A DNA stretch of 25,522 nt from CAXTEJ01 sp964243295 (GTDB taxonomy: Bacteria; Actinomycetota; Actinomycetes; Actinomycetales; Angustibacteraceae), in the NCBI GenBank assembly GCA_964243295.1, contig CAXTEJ010000044.1, positions 1 to 25,522 of the forward strand. Direction: 5' to 3'. A program made the translations under genes and the position numbers. Below the pieces are notes generated by a model, which worked only from the letters and a program-made list of their open reading frames with translations, was not told the origin of the DNA and did no database searches. Shown one piece after another: positions 13,849 to 21,639 of this stretch. The first letter of the stretch is position 1, and each line of letters begins with the position of its first letter.

Positions 13849-13854
13849 TACGGT
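13849..13854 (+). promoter_or_regulatory. Possible -10 for the 40-residue gene
   Basis: TACGGT sits in the divergent region 51 bp before the ATG at 13906. This would give a short 5' leader. No -35 match was seen. Confidence 0.35.
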
Positions 13855-13905
13855 GGTCGTGCCGGTGCGGACCGGCGCACGGCACCGGCGAAGCGGGGGT
13901 CAGGC

Positions 13906-14028
13906 ATGGCGCGCATCGGTCGTGAGGACGAGCCCATCACCGTGGTGCCCGACGACCCGTACGAGGACGTCCCGGGCCAGGTGCCGCTGACCGAGCCCGT
14001 GCGCCGGCCTGAGCCCGCGCTGCCCTGA
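13906..14028 (+). CDS. Small acidic/Pro-rich protein, 40 residues
   Basis: MARIGREDEPITVVPDDPYE begins an acidic, proline-rich peptide with no hydrophobic segment, no Cys, and the end PEPALP. I do not recognise it. Support comes from the ATG, a purine-rich gcgggggtc stretch a few bases upstream, a plausible -10 at 13849, and placement between a divergent gene and a downstream codirectional gene. It is probably disordered and may bind a partner. A chance open frame in GC-rich DNA cannot be excluded. Confidence 0.5.
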   Translation: MARIGREDEPITVVPDDPYEDVPGQVPLTEPVRRPEPALP

Positions 14029-14077
14029 CTCCCGCGTCCCCACACCCCGCCGTGCCGCAGCTGAGCGCGCTCGCGTC

Positions 14078-14959
14078 GTGACCGGTCGCGCCGTGGTGCA
14101 CGGGTCGGTGCGCGTCGTCCGCACCTTCCGGCTGCTGGACGACGGCCGGCTGGCGCCTGTGACCCGGCGACCGGCCTGGACCGACGGAGTGAACACGGCC
14201 CGGTGCCACGTGCTCGACCACCGCTTCGCCGCCCCGCGGCCCGAGGGGGCCGGGCACCACGAGGCGCCGGCCGCCGGGTGCACCTGCGGCTTCTGGGGCT
14301 ACGGCAACCTGCAGGCGCTGCGCGAGTCGGGTCTGGAGCAGCAGGGCATGGTGGTCGCGGTCGTCAGCTGCCACGGCACGGTGATCCCCGCGACGCTCGG
14401 CCTGCGTGCCCAGCACGCGGTCATCGAGGCGGTCTGGCTCGGCCCGCGCGTCGACGAGGAGCGACACCGCCGCGTGGCGCGCCTGTACCCCCACGCCGCG
14501 ACCTACCGCTCGCTGCCCGCGATGCTCGCCGAGCACCCGCTCAGCACGCTGCCGACGTACGCGCTGCCCAGCGAGCCCACCCGGGCGGCGGTGCTGGCGC
14601 CGCTGGCCGCAGCGATCGCGTGGTGGCTCGCCGTGGTGACGGTGCTGCTGCTCGGGCTGCTGGGCAGCGCCGTCGAGCCGACCACGCCACCGACCGACGT
14701 CGGCACCAGCGCGCTGGTCAACGCCCCCGTCACGGTCGCGATGGTGACGACCGTCGCGGGGGTGCTGTGGCCGCGCCGCTGGCAGTGGGTGGCGGTCGCG
14801 CTGACGCTGCAGACCGCCCTGCTGGTGCTCGGCACCAGGGTGCTCGACCCGTGGCAGGTGCACCTGCAGCTGGTCGCCGCGACGGGCGCCGGGGTGCTGC
14901 AGGTCGCCGTGCGCGGCGTCCTCGCCCGTCGGCAGCTGCCCCGGCGCGGCGACGGCTGA
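14078..14959 (+). CDS. Membrane protein with a Cys/His-containing N-terminal domain, unrecognised
   Basis: The protein has 293 residues. The first 170 are soluble, with CHVLDH, the pair CTCGFWGYG and SCHGTVIP, a pattern that could bind a metal or form disulfides. The C-terminal 120 residues contain about four hydrophobic segments (AAAIAWWLAVVTVLLLGLLG, VTVAMVTTVAGVL, WVAVALTLQTALLVLG and the LQLVAATGAGVLQVAV stretch). Similar soluble domains with an AP...CxCG core occur in many actinobacterial and phage hypothetical proteins, but I know of no function. The GTG start at 14078 has no ribosome binding site and no obvious -10. An alternative start further in is unlikely because the HGSVRVVRTFRLL strand begins at residue 8. 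The gene stands 49 bp after the small acidic gene on the same strand. Confidence 0.75.
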   Translation: MTGRAVVHGSVRVVRTFRLLDDGRLAPVTRRPAWTDGVNTARCHVLDHRFAAPRPEGAGHHEAPAAGCTCGFWGYGNLQALRESGLEQQGMVVAVVSCHGTVIPATLGLRAQHAVIEAVWLGPRVDEERHRRVARLYPHAATYRSLPAMLAEHPLSTLPTYALPSEPTRAAVLAPLAAAIAWWLAVVTVLLLGLLGSAVEPTTPPTDVGTSALVNAPVTVAMVTTVAGVLWPRRWQWVAVALTLQTALLVLGTRVLDPWQVHLQLVAATGAGVLQVAVRGVLARRQLPRRGDG

Positions 14960-15010
14960 GCGAGGGGATCGCCGCGCGCGACCCGCCGCGCGGGCGCCCT
15001 CCCGCCCGCC

Positions 15011-15016
15011 TACGGT
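15011..15016 (+). promoter_or_regulatory. -10 element for the epimerase-like gene (leaderless)
   Basis: TACGGT followed by 7 nt and the ATG at 15024. This decides that start over the upstream GTG at 15015. Confidence 0.55.
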
Positions 15017-15023
15017 GCTCACC

Positions 15024-16016
15024 ATGACGTCACCCCGGGTCCTGTTCGTCGGCGGCAGCGGCATCATCAGCTCGGCGTGCTCGGGCCTCGCCGTCGAGCG
15101 CGGCGTCGAGCTGCACGTGCTGAACCGCGGCACCACCTCCTCGGTGCGGCCGCTGCCGGAGGGAGCCGTCGTGCACACCGCCGACGTGCGCGACCCCGCC
15201 TCGGTGCGCGAGGCGCTGAGCGGCCTCGAGTTCGACGCCGTGGTCGACTGGGTGGCGTTCACCCCCGAGCACGTGCAGACCGACATCGACCTGTTCACCG
15301 GCCGCACCGGGCAGTACGTGTTCATCAGCTCGGCGTCGGCCTACCAGACGCCGCCCGAGCGGCTGCCGGTGCTCGAGTCGACTCCACTGCGCAACCCCTT
15401 CTGGCAGTACAGCCGCGACAAGATCGCGTGCGAGGACCTGCTCACGCGCGCCTACCGCGACAGCGGCTTCCCCGCCACGGTCATCCGCCCGTCGCACACC
15501 TACGACCGCACGCTCGTGCCCCTCGACGGCGGCTGGACGGCGATCGCCCGCATGCGCGCCGGGCGCCCGGTGGTCGTGCACGGCGACGGCACCTCGCTGT
15601 GGACGCTCACCCACCACGAGGACTTCGCCCGCGGGCTGGTGCCGCTGCTCGGCTCCCAGCGCGCGCTCGGCGAGGCCTTCCACATCACCTCGGACGACGT
15701 GCTCACCTGGGACCAGATCACCCGCACCCTCGCGACGGCGGCGGGGGTCGAGCCGCGCATCGTCCACGTGCCGTCCGACGCGATCGCCGCCGCCGACCCC
15801 GACTGGGGCGCCGGGATGCTGGGCGACAAGGCGCACTGCATGGTCTTCGACAACAGCAAGCTGCGGTCGGTCGTGCCGGGCTACCGGGCGACCATCCCGT
15901 TCGAGCAGGGCGCCCGCGAGATCGTCGCCTGGCACGACGAGGACCCGGCGCGCCAGGTGGTCGACGAGCACCTCGACGCCGTGATGGACCAGCTGGTCGA
16001 GCGCTACGCGGTCTGA
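15024..16016 (+). CDS. NAD-dependent epimerase/dehydratase-like protein
   Basis: An extended short-chain dehydrogenase of 330 residues. Seen: the Rossmann strand VLFVGGSGIISS, an NRG motif after beta-2, VFISSASAY, and the catalytic YxxxK as Tyr129/Lys133 in YSRDK. VIRPSHTYD and the C-terminal GEAFHITSDDVLTWDQI are typical of sugar-nucleotide or sugar epimerase/reductase members. The glycine motif GGSGIIS differs from the standard GxxGxxG, as in the atypical group that includes many actinobacterial NAD-dependent epimerases. The substrate is unknown. The next gene is a GH4 glycosidase on the same strand, so a shared role in processing a glycoside is plausible. Confidence 0.9.
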   Translation: MTSPRVLFVGGSGIISSACSGLAVERGVELHVLNRGTTSSVRPLPEGAVVHTADVRDPASVREALSGLEFDAVVDWVAFTPEHVQTDIDLFTGRTGQYVFISSASAYQTPPERLPVLESTPLRNPFWQYSRDKIACEDLLTRAYRDSGFPATVIRPSHTYDRTLVPLDGGWTAIARMRAGRPVVVHGDGTSLWTLTHHEDFARGLVPLLGSQRALGEAFHITSDDVLTWDQITRTLATAAGVEPRIVHVPSDAIAAADPDWGAGMLGDKAHCMVFDNSKLRSVVPGYRATIPFEQGAREIVAWHDEDPARQVVDEHLDAVMDQLVERYAV

Positions 16017-16024
16017 GCGGCTGG

Positions 16025-16030
16025 TACGTT
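16025..16030 (+). promoter_or_regulatory. -10 element before the GH4 gene
   Basis: TACGTT ends 6 nt before a GTG at 16037 that opens a nine-codon reading frame, and 40 nt before the GH4 ATG. Confidence 0.4.
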
Positions 16031-16036
16031 CGCGCA

Positions 16037-16066
16037 GTGCGGGACCTCGTGAGCACACGGACGTGA
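16037..16066 (+). CDS. Possible leaderless upstream mini-ORF (9 residues)
   Basis: GTG at 16037 then RDLVSTRT-type codons and a TGA at 16064-16066. The stop lies 4 nt before the GH4 ATG. The mini-gene sits exactly where a leaderless transcript from 16025-16030 would begin, and GH4 has no Shine-Dalgarno site. Reinitiation or coupling is therefore a plausible way to translate GH4. It could also be chance. Confidence 0.35.
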   Translation: MRDLVSTRT

Positions 16067-16070
16067 CCGC

Positions 16071-17414
16071 ATGAGGCTCGCGATCCTGGGCGGCGGCGGC
16101 TTCCGCGTGCCGCTCGTCTACGGCGCCCTGCTCGGCGACCCCGACCGGCGCATCGACAGCGTCAGCCTCCACGACGTCTCCCCCGACCGGCTGCGCGCCA
16201 TCACGCTCGTGCTGCAGCAGCTGGCGCAGGGCCACGACGCCCCACCGGCGGTCGACGTCACCGACGACCTCGACACCGCCCTGCTCGGTGCCGACTTCGT
16301 GTTCTCCGCCATCCGCGTCGGCGGCCTCGCCGGCCGCACCACCGACGAGCGGGTGGCCCTCGACCTCGGGCTGCTCGGGCAGGAGACCACCGGTCCCGGC
16401 GGCATCGCCTACGGCTTGCGCACGGTGCCCGTCGCCGTCCACGTCGCCGAGCGCGTCGCCGCCGTGTGCCCCGGCGCGTGGGTCATCAACTTCACCAACC
16501 CCGCGGGCATGGTCACCGAGGCCATGCAGCAGGTGCTGGGCGAGCGCGTGATCGGCATCTGCGACTCCCCCGTCGGTCTCGGACGACGCGCGGCCCGTGC
16601 GCTCGGGCTCGACCCCGGCCGCGCGCGCCCCGACTACGTGGGGCTCAACCACCTCGGCTGGCTGCGCGGGCTCGCCCACGACGGCCGGGACGTGCTGCCC
16701 GATCTCATCGCAGACTCCGCTGCGCTGCAAGGGTTCGAGGAGGGCCGGCTGTTCGGGGCCGAGTGGATCCAGTCCCTCGGGTGCCTGCCCAACGAGTACC
16801 TCTACTACTACTACTTCCTGCGCGACGCCGTCGCGGCGATCTCCGGCGGCGGGCAGACCCGCGGTGAGTTCCTGCTGCACCAGCAGCGGGCGTTCTACGA
16901 GCACGTCGCCAGCTCGCCGCAGGACGCGCTCACGCAGTGGCGGCGGGTGCGCGAGGAGCGCGACGCGACCTACATGAGGGAGAGCCGCAGCGAGGACGAG
17001 CAGCGCGACGCCGCCGACGTCGAGGGCGGCGGCTACGAGGGCGTGGCGCTGGCCCTCATGGCGGCCATCGCCGGCAACGTGCCGACGACGATGATCCTGA
17101 ACGTTCGCAACGGTTCCGCGGTGCCGGGGCTTCCCGCTGACGCGGTGGTGGAGGTGCTGTGCGCAGTGGCGGCCGGCGGCCCGCGACCGCTGGCGACCAG
17201 CCCGCTGCGCCTCGACCAGCTGGGCCTGGTGCAGCAGGTCAAGGCCGTCGAGCAGCTGACCATCCGCGCTGCCGTCGAACGGTCACCCGCGACGGCGGTC
17301 GCCGCCTTCGCCACCCACCCGCTCGTCGACTCCGTGACCACCGCTCGGGTGCTGCTCGACGGCTACCTCGCCGCCACCCCCGAGCTGCGGGCGGTGCTCG
17401 GCGCCCGCGCCTGA
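16071..17414 (+). CDS. GH4-family glycosidase (6-phospho-beta-glucosidase-like)
   Basis: Glycoside hydrolases of family 4 cleave glycosides by NAD-assisted oxidation at C3 with a divalent metal, in the cytoplasm. The protein has 447 residues, the normal length. Seen: the Rossmann start MRLAILGGGGFRVP, the FVFSAIRVGGLAGR segment, NFTNPAGMVTEA, metal-ligand Cys164 in GICDSP and His194 in GLNHLGW, and the NEYLYYYYF segment. The NEYLYYYY wording is that of the 6-phospho-beta-glucosidase/LicH-CelF branch. No phosphotransferase system gene is nearby to supply a phosphorylated sugar, so the natural substrate may differ. The ATG lacks a ribosome binding site; see the mini-ORF just upstream. It probably forms a functional pair with the preceding epimerase-like gene. 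Confidence 0.92.
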   Translation: MRLAILGGGGFRVPLVYGALLGDPDRRIDSVSLHDVSPDRLRAITLVLQQLAQGHDAPPAVDVTDDLDTALLGADFVFSAIRVGGLAGRTTDERVALDLGLLGQETTGPGGIAYGLRTVPVAVHVAERVAAVCPGAWVINFTNPAGMVTEAMQQVLGERVIGICDSPVGLGRRAARALGLDPGRARPDYVGLNHLGWLRGLAHDGRDVLPDLIADSAALQGFEEGRLFGAEWIQSLGCLPNEYLYYYYFLRDAVAAISGGGQTRGEFLLHQQRAFYEHVASSPQDALTQWRRVREERDATYMRESRSEDEQRDAADVEGGGYEGVALALMAAIAGNVPTTMILNVRNGSAVPGLPADAVVEVLCAVAAGGPRPLATSPLRLDQLGLVQQVKAVEQLTIRAAVERSPATAVAAFATHPLVDSVTTARVLLDGYLAATPELRAVLGARA

Positions 17415-17422
17415 GCCTCGCC

Positions 17423-17428
17423 TACGAT
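17423..17428 (+). promoter_or_regulatory. -10 element for the pentapeptide-repeat gene (leaderless)
   Basis: TACGAT, 7 nt, then the GTG at 17436, directly after the GH4 stop. Confidence 0.55.
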
Positions 17429-17435
17429 CGGCCGC

Positions 17436-18278
17436 GTGAAGCACCTGCCCCTCGCCGGGCGGCCCGAGCTGCGCGCCGACTGCGGCCGCTGCTTCGGGCT
17501 GTGCTGCGTCGCGCTGCCGTTCGCCCGCTCGGCCGACTTCGCGCTCAGCAAGGACGCGGGGGTGCCGTGCCCCAAGCTCGCGGACGACCACGCCTGCACG
17601 ATCCACGACAGGTTGCGGCCCGCGGGCTTCCCCGGCTGCGCCGGCTACGACTGCCTGGGCGCCGGGCAGCGGGTCGCCCAGGGCACGTACGACGGCCGTG
17701 ACTGGCGCTCGCACCCCGGGACGTCGGCCGAGATGTTCGCGGTGTTCCCCGTCGTCCGGCACCTGCACGAGCTGTTCTGGTACCTCGAGGACGCGCTCTG
17801 CCTGCCCGCCGTGACCGAGCTGCACCCGCGGCTGCGGGCGGCGTACGACGAGACCGAGGCGCTCGCGTCGCAGCCGCCCGCCGCCCTGCTCGCCCTCGAC
17901 CTGCCCGCCCACCGCTCGCGCGTCGACGCGCTGCTGACCGCGGTGAGCGAGACGGTGCGCGGGACGGTGCGCGGGACGGTGCGCGGAGCAACGGGGGGGC
18001 GTTCGCGCGACCACCGCGGCGCCGACCTGCTGGGCGCCTGCCTGCGCGGCGCCGACCTGCGGGGCGCGTCCCTGCGCGGGGCGCTGCTCATCGCCGCCGA
18101 CCTGCGCGCTGCCGACCTCAGCGGTGCCGACGTCCTCGGTGCCGACCTGCGCGACGCCGACGTGCGGGGGGCGGACCTCACGCACGCCCTGTTCCTGAAC
18201 CCCATGCAGGCGGCAGCCGCGCGGGGTGACGCGGCCACGCGGCTGCCGGCGCGCATCGCCCGGCCGGCCCACTGGTGA
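17436..18278 (+). CDS. Cys-rich domain fused to pentapeptide repeats
   Basis: The protein has 280 residues in two parts. Residues 16-73 carry eight cysteines (Cys16, 19, 23, 24, 45, 54, 68, 73) in the arrangement C-x2-C-x3-CC...C...CxIH...C...YDC. This recalls YkgJ-type zinc or iron-sulfur domains. Residues about 190-255 are a run of pentapeptide repeats (ADLLG-ACLRG-ADLRG-ASLRG and onward), which fold as a right-handed square helix. Between them, TVRG is repeated three times from a 12-bp DNA repeat. Pentapeptide proteins such as MfpA and Qnr mimic DNA to shield gyrase, but whether this one does so is unknown. This Cys-plus-pentapeptide combination is common in actinobacteria. The stop is separated by a single base from the stop of the convergent permease gene. 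Confidence 0.87.
   Translation: MKHLPLAGRPELRADCGRCFGLCCVALPFARSADFALSKDAGVPCPKLADDHACTIHDRLRPAGFPGCAGYDCLGAGQRVAQGTYDGRDWRSHPGTSAEMFAVFPVVRHLHELFWYLEDALCLPAVTELHPRLRAAYDETEALASQPPAALLALDLPAHRSRVDALLTAVSETVRGTVRGTVRGATGGRSRDHRGADLLGACLRGADLRGASLRGALLIAADLRAADLSGADVLGADLRDADVRGADLTHALFLNPMQAAAARGDAATRLPARIARPAHW
17951..17986 (+). repeat. 12-bp tandem repeat, three copies
   Basis: gacggtgcgcgg occurs three times head to tail (17951-17962, 17963-17974, 17975-17986). It adds in-frame TVRG units to the linker of the pentapeptide protein. Confidence 0.85.
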
Positions 18279-18279
18279 G

Positions 18280-19482
18280 CTAGTCGGCGCGCAGCGCCAC
18301 GACGGGGTCGAGGCGCCCGGCCCGCCGGGCCGGGAAGACACCGAAGAAGATGCCGATGGCGGCCGACACCACGAACGCGAGGACGGGGCTCCACCACTCG
18401 ACGACCGCGGGCAGCGGCGACAGCCGCGACACGAGCAGCGACCCGCCCACGCCGACGACGATGCCGATCAGGCCGCCCACGGAGGTCAGCAGCACGGCCT
18501 CGACGAGGAACTGCGAGAGCACGTCGCGCTGGCGGGCGCCGAGCGCCTTGCGCAGCCCGATCTCGCGGGTCCGCTCGCGCACCGACACCAGCATGATGTT
18601 ACTGACGCCGACCCCACCGACGAGCAGCGAGATGCCGGCGATCGAGGCCAGCACCGCCGTCAGGAGGCCGAGGATGTTGCCGATGACCCCGAGGATCTGG
18701 GTCTGCGTGACGGCGCTGAAAGCCTGGTCGGGGTGGGCCAGCTCGAGCGCGTCCTTGATGCCGGTGGCGAGGGTCGACACGTCGCCGGACTGCGGTGCCT
18801 TGACAGCGTAGGCGTCGACGCGGTCGGTGCCGAACAGCCGCTGCGCGGTCGTGTAGGGGATGTGGACCTCGTTGTCCTGGCTGACGCCGAACGACTCGCC
18901 CTGGGTGGCGAGCTCGCCGATCACGCGGAAGCGCACGCCGCCGAGGGTGATCTGGCGCCCGACCGGGTCGGACTGGCCGAACAGCGCGGTGGCGGTCACC
19001 GAACCCAGCACCGCGACGCGGCGGCGCGTGTCGACGTCGGTCGCGCTGAGGTAGCTGCCCTCGTCGACGGGGCGGTCGAAGACGGCCGGCAGGTTCTGGT
19101 CGCTGCCCTGCACCGTGGTGTAGGTCTGCGCGTTGCCGGCGCGCACCTGCTCGGCGTTGCTCAGCCGCGCCGTGACGGCGTCGGGGTCGCCGACCACCTG
19201 CGCCAGCACGTCGCGGTCGCTCGGCACGAACCCCGCCTGCGGGCCGGCGCTCGTCGACCGGCCGGGGTTGCCGACGTCGATGTCACCGGGGACGACGAGG
19301 ATGAGGTTGCTGCCAAGACCCTCGACCTGACCCTCGATCTCCTGCCGGGCGCCGGCGCCGATCGAGACCACGAGCACCACGGCAGCGACGCCGATGATGA
19401 TGCCGAGCATGGTGAGCAGGCTGCGAACCCTGTTGCCGCGCAACGCGTCCAGCGCGACGCGGAACGCCTCCAGGCCCTTCAC
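18280..19482 (-). CDS. MacB-like ABC transporter permease
   Basis: The protein has 400 residues with the MacB/FtsX topology: a first transmembrane helix (LLTMLGIIIGVAAVVLVVSIG), a large extracytoplasmic domain (about 55-275), and three C-terminal helices (near 275-300, 325-350 and 365-390). The SVRERTREIGLRKALGARQRDV segment is the FtsX-type coupling region. MacB-type systems use mechanotransmission to move substrates already outside the membrane, such as lipids, peptides or antibiotics. The start is GTG, overlapping the ATPase stop by 4 bp (GTGA), so the two are translationally coupled. The C-terminal end FPARRAGRLDPVVALRAD is typical. The substrate cannot be predicted. Confidence 0.95.
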   Translation of the reverse strand: MKGLEAFRVALDALRGNRVRSLLTMLGIIIGVAAVVLVVSIGAGARQEIEGQVEGLGSNLILVVPGDIDVGNPGRSTSAGPQAGFVPSDRDVLAQVVGDPDAVTARLSNAEQVRAGNAQTYTTVQGSDQNLPAVFDRPVDEGSYLSATDVDTRRRVAVLGSVTATALFGQSDPVGRQITLGGVRFRVIGELATQGESFGVSQDNEVHIPYTTAQRLFGTDRVDAYAVKAPQSGDVSTLATGIKDALELAHPDQAFSAVTQTQILGVIGNILGLLTAVLASIAGISLLVGGVGVSNIMLVSVRERTREIGLRKALGARQRDVLSQFLVEAVLLTSVGGLIGIVVGVGGSLLVSRLSPLPAVVEWWSPVLAFVVSAAIGIFFGVFPARRAGRLDPVVALRAD

Positions 19483-20177
19483 GCGGCGCTGCTGCGGCGG
19501 TCGGTGTCCTCCTCGATGAGGCCGTCGCGCACGCGCACCTGGCGCCGGGCGCGGCCGGCCACCTCGTTGTCGTGGGTGACGAGAACCACCGCCACACCGC
19601 TGCCGGCGTTGAGCTCCTCGAGGATGTGCATGACCTCGACGCCGTTGCGGGTGTCGAGGTTGCCGGTCGGCTCGTCGGCCAGCAGGATGCGCGGCTGCCC
19701 CACGAGGGCGCGCGCGATGGCGACGCGCTGCTGCTCACCACCCGACATCTGGGTGGGCCGGTGGGTCAGCCGGTGCCCCAGCCCGACCGCCCGCAGCGAC
19801 TCCTCGGCGCGCTCGCGACGCTCGGCCCGCCGCACGCCACGGTAGAGCAGCGGCAGGCCGACGTTGTCGAGCGCGGTCTGGCGGGGCAGCAGCTGGAACG
19901 CCTGGAACACGAAGCCGATCTCCTTGTTGCGCAGCTCGGCCAGCTCACCGTCCGACAGCGTCGAGACGTCGCGGCCGCCGACGCTCAGCACACCGCCGGT
20001 CGGCCGGTCGAGGCAGCCCAGCAGGTGCATGAGCGTCGACTTGCCCGAGCCGCTGGGGCCGACGATCGCGGCGTACTCGCCGTCGTCGATGGCGAAGCTC
20101 ACGCCCCGCAGCGCGTCGACGACGGTGTCGCCGAGGTCGTAGCGGCGGGTGACGTCGACGGCCGAGATGGCCGTCAC
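19479..20177 (-). CDS. MacB-like ABC transporter ATPase
   Basis: A 232-residue nucleotide-binding subunit that powers the adjacent permease. Seen: Walker A GPSGSGKST, Q-loop FQAFQLLPRQTALDNV, signature MSGGEQQRVAIARAL, Walker B ILLADEPTGNLDT and H-loop LVTHD. It belongs to the LolD/MacB ATPase group. The GTG at 20177 gives VTAISAVDVTRRYD, the normal family start. It overlaps the stop of the adaptor gene by 4 bp (GTGA), which argues against the longer frame reaching back to 20327. Confidence 0.96.
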   Translation of the reverse strand: MTAISAVDVTRRYDLGDTVVDALRGVSFAIDDGEYAAIVGPSGSGKSTLMHLLGCLDRPTGGVLSVGGRDVSTLSDGELAELRNKEIGFVFQAFQLLPRQTALDNVGLPLLYRGVRRAERRERAEESLRAVGLGHRLTHRPTQMSGGEQQRVAIARALVGQPRILLADEPTGNLDTRNGVEVMHILEELNAGSGVAVVLVTHDNEVAGRARRQVRVRDGLIEEDTDRRSSAA

Positions 20178-21580
20178 GAGACCTGCTGCCCGTCGTCCAG
20201 GCCGTCCAGTCCCTTCACGACGATCCGGTCGCCTGACCTCACCCCGCCGCGCACCTCGACCAGCGTCTCGCCCCGCAGCCCCACCGACACCTGGCGGAAG
20301 CGCGCACGGCCGGCGGAGACGACCCACACCCCGTCCGCGCCGGTGCCGCCGGGGCCGCGCACGACCGCCGACGCGGGCACGCGGAGCACCTGCTTCACCT
20401 GCGCCACCTTCAGCGACACCACCGCCGACATGCCGGGCAGCGGCGGCGGCGCGGCCTGGCCGTCGAGCGAGCCACCGTCGAGGCTCAGCCGGGCGGTGTA
20501 GGTGACCGACCCCGCCGTGCCCGTGGTGGGCGCCGGGTCGACGCTGCGGACGGTCGCGGCGTACGTCGCGTCGGGCACCGCGTCGACAGAGACGTCGGCC
20601 TTGGTGCCGGGCCGCACCCGCAGCACGTCGGTCTCGTCGACCTCGGCGGTGAGGCTGAGCACGGAGGCGTCGGTCACGGTCGCCAGCGTCGCCCCGGTCG
20701 AGACCGGCGTGCCGACGGCCAGTGTCGTGGCGCCCTGCGACTGCGCGGCGCCCCCGCCCGCCGCGCCGGCCGCACCGAGGTCGACCCCGTTCTGCTGCAG
20801 CAGCTGCTCGGCACCGGCGGGCAAGCCGCTGCCGCTGCTGCCGCCGCTGCCGCTGGACAGCGAGACCCGCCCGGCGATGGGCGCCCGCACGAGCAGCGAG
20901 TCGACGACGCTCTGCGCGGCGGCGACGGCCGCGCGGGTCTGCAGCCGCTGGGCGTCGGTCAGCGAGCGCACCGCCGCGTCGACGCTGCGCAGGCCGGCGT
21001 CGACCTGCTGCACGATCTGGTCGGTCTGCGCAGCGAGCAGGGAGTACTGCGCCTGGGCCTGGTCGAGCGCGGCGACGGCCTGGGTGCGCACCGCGGGGTC
21101 GGTGATGGCCTCGGCCTGCTTGCGCGCAGCGGCGAAACCGCTCAGCGCCTGGTCGCGCGAACGGCGCTGCGCGGCACTGAGGCCGGACGCCGTCGTCGGG
21201 CCCCCGGTGCTCGACGCGGCCGCGTCGTCGGCCTGGCGGGCCTGCTGCAGCTGGGACTGGGCCTGCGGCGAGCGCAGCCGCAGCAGCACCTGACCCACGC
21301 GCACCTGCTGGCCGTCGGCCACGGCGAGCCCGTCGACGGTGCCACCCGCGGCGGCGGCGACCGTGGCGGACGCGCGGGCGGCGACCGAGCCCGGCGCGTC
21401 GACCAGCTCGACGACGTCGCCGGCTCCGACGACGGCGGTGGTCACCGATGCGGTGTCGTCGCCCGAGCAGCCGGCCGCGAGCAGGGCGACGGCGGTGACG
21501 CCCGGCAGCAGCACAGCGCGCAGGGAGCGGCCACGCCGACGTGAGGGCACGCCGGAGGCCGGGGGCGGAGAGGGAATCAC
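20174..21580 (-). CDS. Periplasmic adaptor (membrane fusion) lipoprotein of the efflux system
   Basis: The protein has 468 residues. An Arg-rich N-terminus and hydrophobic stretch lead to the lipobox LLAAGC, with Cys38 as the lipid site, so it is an exported lipoprotein. Then come a biotinyl-lipoyl half (GTVDGLAVADGQQVRVGQVLLRL), a long Ala/Gln-rich coiled-coil hairpin (about 105-235), the second lipoyl half (VRAPIAGRVSL), a Gly/Ser insertion, and the beta-barrel with LTAEVDETDVLRVRPGTKADVSVDAVP. This is the MacA/HlyD pattern. It heads the operon adaptor-ATPase-permease, whose members overlap by GTGA. The start is GTG, with TAGCCT 6 nt upstream as a leaderless -10. Confidence 0.93.
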   Translation of the reverse strand: MIPSPPPASGVPSRRRGRSLRAVLLPGVTAVALLAAGCSGDDTASVTTAVVGAGDVVELVDAPGSVAARASATVAAAAGGTVDGLAVADGQQVRVGQVLLRLRSPQAQSQLQQARQADDAAASSTGGPTTASGLSAAQRRSRDQALSGFAAARKQAEAITDPAVRTQAVAALDQAQAQYSLLAAQTDQIVQQVDAGLRSVDAAVRSLTDAQRLQTRAAVAAAQSVVDSLLVRAPIAGRVSLSSGSGGSSGSGLPAGAEQLLQQNGVDLGAAGAAGGGAAQSQGATTLAVGTPVSTGATLATVTDASVLSLTAEVDETDVLRVRPGTKADVSVDAVPDATYAATVRSVDPAPTTGTAGSVTYTARLSLDGGSLDGQAAPPPLPGMSAVVSLKVAQVKQVLRVPASAVVRGPGGTGADGVWVVSAGRARFRQVSVGLRGETLVEVRGGVRSGDRIVVKGLDGLDDGQQVS

Positions 21581-21586
21581 CGACTC

Positions 21587-21592
21587 AGGCTA
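21587..21592 (-). promoter_or_regulatory. -10 element of the MacAB-like operon (leaderless)
   Basis: TAGCCT on the minus strand, 6 nt before the GTG at 21580. No -35 match was seen. Confidence 0.5.
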
Positions 21593-21639
21593 GGTCACGT
21601 CGTCGCGCCTGCACCGGCGCGGGCGCGCGCGGACCGGTT

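Noticed and set aside
18280..21580. Efflux operon as part of the polymer locus
   Set aside because: It lies 7 kb away, with unrelated genes between and its own promoter. Nothing in the sequence ties it to the synthetase.
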